Below are positions 58,858 to 64,000 of a stretch of DNA of 64,000 bases, piece by piece. Both the position numbers and the translations under genes were made by a program. The stretch spans positions 1 through 64,000 of the forward strand of contig NZ_JARRIR010000014.1 of NCBI RefSeq assembly GCF_029601685.1. The letters are read 5' to 3'. The notes under the pieces were generated by a model. The model saw nothing but the letters and a program-made list of their open reading frames with translations. It had not been told where the DNA came from and did no database searches. The first letter of the stretch is position 1. Every line of letters begins with the position of its first letter. The DNA comes from Metarhizobium sp017305935. Lineage in GTDB: Bacteria > Pseudomonadota > Alphaproteobacteria > Rhizobiales > Rhizobiaceae.

Positions 58858-60215
58858 GCGCGCTGCCCGACCTTTCCATCCCCGAGGCCGCGTCAGCCCT
58901 GCGCCAACGGCAGATCTCCTCCGTCGAACTGACCGAGGCCTGCCTTGCGCGGATCGACGCCCGCGATCCGACCTATCGCTCCTTCGTGCATGTGGCGGCC
59001 GAGCAGGCACTCGCCGCCGCCCGCGCCGCCGATGCCGCCCTTGCGCACGGCGAAGACCTTGGCCCGCTGCATGGTATCCCCATCGGCATCAAGGATCTGT
59101 TCGATACCGCCGATATGCCGACAACCTATGGCTCCGACGTCTTTTCCGGGCACCGCCCGCAGGCGGATGCCACCGTCGTCGCCCGGCTGCGCGCTGGCGG
59201 CGCCATCATCCTCGGCAAGCTGGAGACCTATGAATTCGCCATGGTCGGCCCGGTCTTCGACCGCTCGACGCCGCCGGCCGCCAATCCATGGAAGCCGGAT
59301 CGTTTCACCGGCGGTTCCTCTTCCGGCTCCGCCGCCGCCGTCGCCGGCGGCCTGCTGCGCACCGCGCTCGGCAGCGATACCGGCGGCTCGGTGCGAAGCC
59401 CCGCCGCCTATTGCGGTGTCGTCGGCTTCAAGCCGACCTATAGCGCCCTACCACTCGACGGCATCTTTCCGCTGTCGCCGAGTTTCGATCATGTCGGTTT
59501 TCTCAGCGCCTCGGTGACCGAGGCACTGCTGACCTTCGACGCCATTTCCGGCCGCGCCAAAAAACTGGCCGGCAATCCCTTGCCCGATCTCACCGGCATC
59601 CGCGTCGGCTATGCACGAAACTGGTTCGCGGTCGACCCGCAGACCCATCCCGCCATGCTCCCGGCACTGGATGCGGCCGCCTCGTTATTCTCCCTGCTCG
59701 GCGCCCGGGTCGAGGAACTCCCGCTTCCCGACGTCTCCCGCTTCGAAGCCGCCGGCGCCGTCATCATCCATGCCGAGGCCTATGCCGGCCACAAGGCGCT
59801 GATGGCGCAGCATGGCGAGCGCTACAGCCGCAAGGTTTTCCAGAACATCCTCTCCGGCCTGCTGCTCGACGAAGCCGATCTCGAAACGGCGCGGCAGGCA
59901 GCCGTGCGCCTCACCGGCCAGGTCGATGCGCATTTCCAATCCGGCCATGACGTCATCCTGACCGCCAACACGCTGACGCCGGCCCTGCCCTTCTCCCATT
60001 TCCAGACGGATACCGCCGTCTGGACGCCGATGCGCACGCTGGCCTTCAACGTCACCGGCCATCCGGTCTTCGCCCTGCCCGCCGGCTTTCACGAGGGCCT
60101 GCCGCTCGGCCTGCAACTCGTCGGCCCGCGCAATGGCGAAGCCCGTCTCGGCGCGATTGCGCAGGCCTATGAAGCCGCGACCGATTTCGCGGCGATCAAA
60201 CCGCCCCTTCCCTGA
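58854..60215 (+). CDS. Amidase signature family enzyme (AtzE/GatA-like), TTG start
   Basis: 453 residues with the Ser-cisSer-Lys amidase signature. Lys lies in GIPIGIKDLFDTADMPTTYG, the glycine-serine-rich loop is GGSSSGSAAAVAGGLL and the nucleophile Ser is in GSDTGGSVRSPAAYCG. FKPTYSALPLDGIFPLSPSF and NVTGHPVFALPAGFHEGLPL complete the family map. The frame opens with TTG 58854 overlapping the small upstream gene by four bases (TTGA), and no in-frame ATG occurs in the conserved N-terminus. It should hydrolyse an amide to an acid and ammonia. The small protein before it may be a structural partner. Confidence 0.92.
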   Translation: MSALPDLSIPEAASALRQRQISSVELTEACLARIDARDPTYRSFVHVAAEQALAAARAADAALAHGEDLGPLHGIPIGIKDLFDTADMPTTYGSDVFSGHRPQADATVVARLRAGGAIILGKLETYEFAMVGPVFDRSTPPAANPWKPDRFTGGSSSGSAAAVAGGLLRTALGSDTGGSVRSPAAYCGVVGFKPTYSALPLDGIFPLSPSFDHVGFLSASVTEALLTFDAISGRAKKLAGNPLPDLTGIRVGYARNWFAVDPQTHPAMLPALDAAASLFSLLGARVEELPLPDVSRFEAAGAVIIHAEAYAGHKALMAQHGERYSRKVFQNILSGLLLDEADLETARQAAVRLTGQVDAHFQSGHDVILTANTLTPALPFSHFQTDTAVWTPMRTLAFNVTGHPVFALPAGFHEGLPLGLQLVGPRNGEARLGAIAQAYEAATDFAAIKPPLP

Positions 60216-60229
60216 ACCGCATCGAAAAA

Positions 60230-60249
60230 GGCCCGGATCGCTCCGGGCC
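60230..60249 (+). terminator. Terminator hairpin after the amidase gene
   Basis: GGCCCGGA-TCGC-TCCGGGCC, a perfect 8-bp stem with a 4-base loop, preceded by AAAAA, 14 bases after the amidase stop. A nearly identical hairpin lies at 60426-60445. Confidence 0.8.
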
Positions 60250-60425
60250 ATTAGGCTACCGACAAAGTCCCAAAATCTCTCCACCACATACTTGGCCTTG
60301 GGCCGAGTATCCAGGCACGCAAAATAAATCCATTTCCGTCAATGGCTTGGTGAGCTTGGGCAGATCCTTGGGACAAGCCCAAGGATGACGTCGGAGCGGG
60401 GGACAAGGTTTGTCCGCGGTCTGAT
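60250..60425. repeat. Intergenic segment between paired terminators, possible dispersed repeat
   Basis: About 175 bases with no gene, containing CTTGGGACAAGCCCAAGG (imperfect inverted repeat CTTGGG/CCCAAGG, 60370-60387) next to ATGACGTCGG. Sequences with this CCCAAGGATGACG look are common between genes in rhizobia in my experience of such genomes; I cannot confirm copy number. The convergent amidase and HisD genes end on its two sides. Confidence 0.4.
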
Positions 60426-60448
60426 GGCCCGGATCGCTCCGGGCCTTT
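60426..60448 (-). terminator. Terminator hairpin after HisD paralogue 3
   Basis: GGCCCGGA-TCGC-TCCGGGCC with TTT to its right, 10 bases past the HisD stop read on the minus strand. The stem and loop repeat those at 60230-60249 exactly. Confidence 0.75.
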
Positions 60449-60454
60449 CACTTA

Positions 60455-61753
60455 TCAGCCGACCTTTTTCTGCAGTCGGTCCAGCCGCAACTGCGCGGCG
60501 CGGCGATGGCCTTCCAGGCTTTCGCTGGCGCTCTGGCGCGCGGCGGGCGGGGCCACAGTGGCGACGCCGCGCTCGTCCAGCCACTGATGCGTGGCGATCT
60601 TGACATAGGCGCCTACCCACAGGCCGCCGGTATAGCGGCCGGCGCCCATGGTCGGCAACGTATGGTTGGTGCCGCAGCACTTGTCGGAATAGACGACGCT
60701 CGCCAGTTCGCCGATGAACAGTGAGCCATAATTGCTGAGTTTTCGCGCGGTCGCCTGCGCATCCGCCGTGTGAACCTGCAGATGCTCGGCGGCGATGAAA
60801 TCGGAATAGGCGATCATCGCTTCCTCGCTGTCGCAGACGACGATTTCACCATAATCGCGCCAGGCCTGACCGGCCACCGGCGCGGTCGACAGCGTTTCGA
60901 GCTGCCGCTCGACTTCCTTCAGCGTCGCGGCGGCAAGGCCCGCATCGGTGGTGATCAGGCCGACGCGGGTTTTCACGTCATGCTCGGCTTGGGCAAGCAG
61001 GTCGGTGGCGATCATTTCCGCATCGCCCGTGCTGTCTGCGACGATGAAGATCTCCGAGGGGCCGGCAAGCTGGTCGATGCCGACGGGGCCGAACACCTGG
61101 CGCTTGGCCTCGTTGACGAAGGCATTGCCGGGGCCGACGATCTTGTTCACGGCCGGCACCGTTTCCGTGCCGTAGGCCATGGCGGCAATCGCCTGCGCGC
61201 CGCCGATGCGGAAAATCCGGTCGGCGCCGGACAGATGACAGCCGGCAATCATCGCCTTGTGCGCATTCGGCGGCAGGCAGGCGACGACCTCGGCGCAGCC
61301 GGCGACCTTGGCCGGCACGATGGTCATGATCGGCGCCGAAAGCAGCGGATAACGCCCGCCCGGTACATAGCAGCCGACCCGCTCGACCGGAATGACCCGG
61401 TGGCCGAGATGCAGGCCCGGCAGCAGCTCGATCTCCAGCGGCTGGATGGTCTTCAGCTGTGCTTCCGCAAAGTGGCGGACGTTGGAAATCGCAAATTCCG
61501 TATCGGCCCGCGTCTGCGGATCGAGGCCGGCCAGCGCCTCCTCGCGCTCCTGCGGCGTCACCTCGAACACGTCGAGATCGGCCTTGTCGAACTTGCGGGA
61601 ATAGTCGCGCACCGCCTCATCGCCGCGCTTGCGCACATCGGCGATGATTTCGGCGACCAGCGTTTCCACCGAGGCGTTGTCGCCTATCGAATCGCGCTCC
61701 GGGGCCTTCGCATAATGGGTGCCGGCGACCGGCGTCTTCCTGTCCTGGTTCAT
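60455..61753 (-). CDS. HisD-family NAD-dependent dehydrogenase, paralogue 3
   Basis: 432 residues, closely similar to paralogue 1 (23966-25264) over its length: both have LPGLHLGHRVIP, VGCYVPGGRYPLLSAP, VACLPPNAH, YGTETVPAVNKIVGPGNAFV-type and GPSEIFIVAD segments. Zinc and catalytic positions are AQAEHD, AEHLQVH, SDKCCGTNHTLPT and LEGHRRAA. Start MNQDRKTPVAG at 61753; the 17 extra residues to 61804 were rejected because they carry no conserved sequence. It is the only minus-strand gene of the LacI regulon, divergent from the hydrolase-SnoaL gene. It probably oxidises a primary alcohol intermediate to its acid; histidine biosynthesis is unlikely here. Confidence 0.9.
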   Translation of the reverse strand: MNQDRKTPVAGTHYAKAPERDSIGDNASVETLVAEIIADVRKRGDEAVRDYSRKFDKADLDVFEVTPQEREEALAGLDPQTRADTEFAISNVRHFAEAQLKTIQPLEIELLPGLHLGHRVIPVERVGCYVPGGRYPLLSAPIMTIVPAKVAGCAEVVACLPPNAHKAMIAGCHLSGADRIFRIGGAQAIAAMAYGTETVPAVNKIVGPGNAFVNEAKRQVFGPVGIDQLAGPSEIFIVADSTGDAEMIATDLLAQAEHDVKTRVGLITTDAGLAAATLKEVERQLETLSTAPVAGQAWRDYGEIVVCDSEEAMIAYSDFIAAEHLQVHTADAQATARKLSNYGSLFIGELASVVYSDKCCGTNHTLPTMGAGRYTGGLWVGAYVKIATHQWLDERGVATVAPPAARQSASESLEGHRRAAQLRLDRLQKKVG

Positions 61754-61885
61754 GATTGCTCCGCTTTCATTTGAGGTCTCGGCCCGGCAGCCGGATTTTT
61801 CCACGCATCTACCCGGTCCGCGCGGGCGGTCATCCGGCGGTCGACAAGGCGCGCAAATCTGCTGCTTTCGTTCGGCAATTTGTTA

Positions 61886-61901
61886 TTGCATACGTATTCA
61901 A
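61886..61901. promoter_or_regulatory. LacI-type operator (site 4)
   Basis: TTGCATACGTATTCAA agrees with the perfect palindrome at 15 of 16 positions. It lies in the 237-base divergent region between HisD paralogue 3 and the hydrolase-SnoaL gene and could control both. Confidence 0.75.
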
Positions 61902-61990
61902 AATCTGCCAGTCTTTTTTCCGACAGCATGATCGAACGTGTCGAAGAGGGTCGAACCGAGATATTCTCGCGGCCGCCTTCCGTTCGAGGG

Positions 61991-63943
61991 ATGCAGGAGA
62001 CCGGACTGCCCGCGATGAAATTTCTGAAAGACACGACCGCCGATTCCAAGGGGATGCCGCTCGTCCTCCTGCCGGGTACCGCCTGCGACGAGCGGCTGTT
62101 CCTGCCGCTTGTGGAGCGCCTCGATCATGAGGGGCCGATCCTGACGGGCGGGATGCGCGGCGCGCGCAGCATGCCGGCCATGGCGCAAAAGCTGCTGGCC
62201 GAGGCGCCGGAGCGGTTTTTGCTGCTCGGCTTTTCGCTGGGCGGCATCGCGGCGCTGGAGATCGCCGCGCAGGCGCCCGAGCGCCTCGCCGGCCTGATCC
62301 TGATCGACACGACGCCGCGTCCGGATCCGCAGGCCAATGCCGCCCCGCGCCGGGCGGCGCTCGCCAAGGCGCGGGACGAGGGCATGGCCGGCTATATTCT
62401 CGATGCCTGGCCGCGCCTCGTCGCCTCCGGAAATATGCAGGACGAAGACCTCAGGCGGCTGCTCGTCGACATGGCGGTCGCCGCCGGCGCCGAGGCGCTG
62501 GACGAGCAAACGGAGATGGCGATCCACCGCGCCGACAGCCGCGCGCGCCTGAAGGACGTCGCCTGCCCGGCGCTGGTGCTGGCAGGCGCCGAGGAGCAGG
62601 TTTGCCCCATCGAGGCGCATCGGGAGATCGCCGACGGCATCGCCGGCGCCGAATTTCACGCAATCGACGGCGCGGGGCATTTTTCCCCGCTTGAAAAGCC
62701 CGATGCCGTCGCATTCCATATTCGCCAATGGCTGGCTTCCGGCTCAGCCTCGGCGTCGCAATCCGGCCGGAGCCGACAAGGAGCAGACATGAGCGAGAAT
62801 GACGTGAAATCAACCAAGCCCGCCGCCCTGAAAACCCGCGAGCCCGTGGAGCAGGTGCTGCAGGTCGAGCGGCGCGACTATATGGATCTGGCGCCCGTCG
62901 ACCGGCCGCGCAGCCAGTCGCTGGAAGGCTTCGACGACATCTATACCGATATCGTCGATTACATCGTGCGCTGCACGCACCGCATCTGGGACGAGCGCGA
63001 TATCGGGCTGATCTACAGCCACTACACCCATAATTGCGTTCTCTACGGCACGCTCGGCACGATCTACAATCGCGAGGACGTGGTGCGCGACACCATCCAG
63101 CGCCTCGTCTCGCTACCGGAGCGGCGCGGCATGGCGACCCAGGTCCTGTGGTGCGGCAACGACCAGGAAGGGTTCTATACCTCGCATCTGGTCACCGGCT
63201 CGGGCCGGCATACGCAATACGGCCATTTCGGCCAGCCGACCGGGCGCACCTTCGTGTCGCGCACGATTGCCGACTGCATGATCCATCGCAACAAGATCTA
63301 TCGCGAATGGGTGGTGGCCGATACCATGGCGATCATCAAGCAGCTCGGCCTCGACCCCAACGCCTTCGCCGAGCGCTTCGCCAAGGCCGCCTTCGACAAG
63401 GGGCTGCTGTCGCTCGATATCGGCGAGAACCGCCGCCTGCTCGGCCAGTATCCGCCGGAAGCGGTCGCCGACACCTCGATTGCCCACAACGAGCTGGAAG
63501 CCGAAACGCTGCAATGGCTGCACGAAGTCTTCAACCAGCGCATGTTCGGCAAGATCAAGGATGTCTATGCGCCGAACTGCCAGTATCACGGCCCGCTGAT
63601 GAAGGAACTCTACGGCATCGCCGCCGTGACCCACCAGCATCTCGGCCTGATCGGCTCGATCCCGGATGCCGCCTACATGCCGCAGCATATCTGCTCGACC
63701 CCTTGCGAGGAAGGCGGCGTCAAGGTCGCCGTGCGCTGGCTGATGGAAGGCCATCACCTCGGCTACGGCATCCTGCAGGAACTCGGCGATCCCACCGGCG
63801 CGCGCCTGCAGGTGATGGGCATGACCCATTACCACTACAAGGACGGCAAGATCGTCGACGAATGGAACGTCTATGATGAGCTGTCGCTGCTGACGCAAGT
63901 CAAGCTCGCCAAACTGGCCGCCGACGCCCAGCATCCGGCCTGA
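61991..63943 (+). CDS. Alpha/beta hydrolase fused in frame to tandem SnoaL/NTF2-like protein
   Basis: 650 residues from ATG 61991 (61928 and 62015 are alternatives; none has a good ribosome site). Residues ~10-250 are an alpha/beta hydrolase: LLPGTACDERLFLPLVERL, nucleophile elbow LLLGFSLGGIAALEIAAQ, acidic loop LVLAGAEEQVCP and GAGHFSPLEKPDAV with the His. A low-complexity linker (ASGSASASQSGRSRQGAD) follows, and from residue 267 on there are two SnoaL-like domains that match the protein encoded at 47923-49119. No stop lies between the parts, but a ribosome site and ATG do (62778-62791), so one gene with two products or two genes joined by loss of a stop are both possible. Expression would be LacI-controlled. 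Confidence 0.8.
   Translation: MQETGLPAMKFLKDTTADSKGMPLVLLPGTACDERLFLPLVERLDHEGPILTGGMRGARSMPAMAQKLLAEAPERFLLLGFSLGGIAALEIAAQAPERLAGLILIDTTPRPDPQANAAPRRAALAKARDEGMAGYILDAWPRLVASGNMQDEDLRRLLVDMAVAAGAEALDEQTEMAIHRADSRARLKDVACPALVLAGAEEQVCPIEAHREIADGIAGAEFHAIDGAGHFSPLEKPDAVAFHIRQWLASGSASASQSGRSRQGADMSENDVKSTKPAALKTREPVEQVLQVERRDYMDLAPVDRPRSQSLEGFDDIYTDIVDYIVRCTHRIWDERDIGLIYSHYTHNCVLYGTLGTIYNREDVVRDTIQRLVSLPERRGMATQVLWCGNDQEGFYTSHLVTGSGRHTQYGHFGQPTGRTFVSRTIADCMIHRNKIYREWVVADTMAIIKQLGLDPNAFAERFAKAAFDKGLLSLDIGENRRLLGQYPPEAVADTSIAHNELEAETLQWLHEVFNQRMFGKIKDVYAPNCQYHGPLMKELYGIAAVTHQHLGLIGSIPDAAYMPQHICSTPCEEGGVKVAVRWLMEGHHLGYGILQELGDPTGARLQVMGMTHYHYKDGKIVDEWNVYDELSLLTQVKLAKLAADAQHPA
62778..62791 (+). 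promoter_or_regulatory. Internal ribosome site and start codon within the fused gene
   Basis: AAGGAG (62778-62783) stands 5 bases before ATG 62789, in frame with the hydrolase. Starting here gives a 384-residue tandem SnoaL protein beginning MSENDVKSTKP, parallel to MSEQEGKRPAK of the copy at 47923, which supports a real start. Confidence 0.65.
62789..63943 (+). CDS. Tandem SnoaL/NTF2-like domain protein, copy 2 (internal start product)
   Basis: 384 residues if translated from the internal ATG. Domain 1 has YIVRCTHRIWDERDIGLIYS, HYTHNCVLYGTLGTIYNRED and GQPTGRTFVSRTIADCMIHR; domain 2 has WLHEVFNQRMFGKIKDVYAP, HQHLGLIGSIPDAAYMPQHI and LQVMGMTHYHYKDGKIVDEW. These align throughout with copy 1, including the shared opening MSE and the IW(D/E)E(R/K)DIG segment. 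The two copies have diverged well and probably act as partners or on different substrates. It overlaps the fused reading listed above and is given separately because its own ribosome site supports independent synthesis. Confidence 0.65.
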   Translation: MSENDVKSTKPAALKTREPVEQVLQVERRDYMDLAPVDRPRSQSLEGFDDIYTDIVDYIVRCTHRIWDERDIGLIYSHYTHNCVLYGTLGTIYNREDVVRDTIQRLVSLPERRGMATQVLWCGNDQEGFYTSHLVTGSGRHTQYGHFGQPTGRTFVSRTIADCMIHRNKIYREWVVADTMAIIKQLGLDPNAFAERFAKAAFDKGLLSLDIGENRRLLGQYPPEAVADTSIAHNELEAETLQWLHEVFNQRMFGKIKDVYAPNCQYHGPLMKELYGIAAVTHQHLGLIGSIPDAAYMPQHICSTPCEEGGVKVAVRWLMEGHHLGYGILQELGDPTGARLQVMGMTHYHYKDGKIVDEWNVYDELSLLTQVKLAKLAADAQHPA

Positions 63944-64000
63944 AGCCCGCACCCCGATCGCGGCGACGGCTGACGCCGAGTGCCGACGGCACGAGACCGA

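Noticed and set aside
1..64000. CRISPR arrays, tRNA or rRNA genes, insertion sequences, integrases, phage genes
   Set aside because: Looked for regular spaced repeats, cloverleaf-like segments and transposase motifs; none found.

Overview
The window reads as an accessory replicon, or a catabolic stretch of the chromosome, of an alphaproteobacterium of the Rhizobiales (Rhizobium/Agrobacterium/Ensifer type). The basis is high GC with strong third-position GC bias, tightly packed and overlapping operons, six complete ABC importers in 64 kb, FCD-type GntR, LacI, DeoR, TetR, LysR and XRE-cupin regulators, and dehydrogenase-rich catabolic clusters. I see no rRNA, tRNA, CRISPR array, transposase, phage gene or replication gene. 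The genus is an inference.

Layout. (A) 1-18.7 kb: a TetR-controlled cluster. The minus strand carries acyl-CoA dehydrogenase, SDR, DUF993 (aldolase-like), a TIM-barrel epimerase and etfB (cut by the window edge), then enoyl-CoA hydratase and CoA-transferase, then GMC oxidoreductase, aldehyde dehydrogenase, Zn-alcohol dehydrogenase and a ribose-type ABC importer. Two aldo/keto reductases lie on the plus strand. Four copies of a GTAACTA-N2-TAGTTAC operator sit in the three divergent promoter regions, including the one in front of the tetR gene. (B) 19-25.3 kb: a spermidine/putrescine-type ABC importer, an XRE-cupin regulator and a HisD-like dehydrogenase, followed by (C) a DJ-1/PfpI protein. 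(D) 26-35 kb: a second ribose-type importer and GntR regulator, divergent from Ldh2-type reductase, Fe-alcohol dehydrogenase, aldehyde dehydrogenase and an alpha/beta hydrolase. (E) 35-43 kb: LysR, a HisJQMP-type importer, an HpcH/HpaI aldolase, a D-2-hydroxyacid dehydrogenase and an L-2-hydroxyacid dehydrogenase. (F) 43-48 kb: FGGY kinase, two FAD oxidoreductases and a DeoR regulator with mirrored operator pairs on each side of its gene.

(G) 47.9-63.9 kb is the most distinctive region. A LacI-family regulator is encoded at the end of an operon with a UgpABC/Mal-type importer, a HisD paralogue and an SDR. A 16-bp palindrome, TTGCATACGTATGCAA, or a close variant of it, occurs at four promoters and ties together five transcripts. 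These encode a tandem SnoaL-like protein; the importer-HisD-SDR-lacI operon; a bicupin-RraA-small protein-amidase operon; a third HisD paralogue; and an alpha/beta hydrolase fused in frame to a second tandem SnoaL-like protein. The small protein in front of the amidase has the size and position of an AtzG/GatC-like partner. I do not recognise the pathway. The gene set (import, two alcohol-to-acid HisD-type enzymes, amidase, RraA-type lyase, SnoaL-type enzymes) looks like a complete route for an unknown polyol- or amide-containing compound.

Other points: three HisD paralogues that are not part of a histidine operon, a probable ATT start codon in the HisQ-type permease gene, and two near-identical terminators facing each other at 60.2-60.4 kb. 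Protein functions come from reading motifs and family resemblance by eye. No database search was run.
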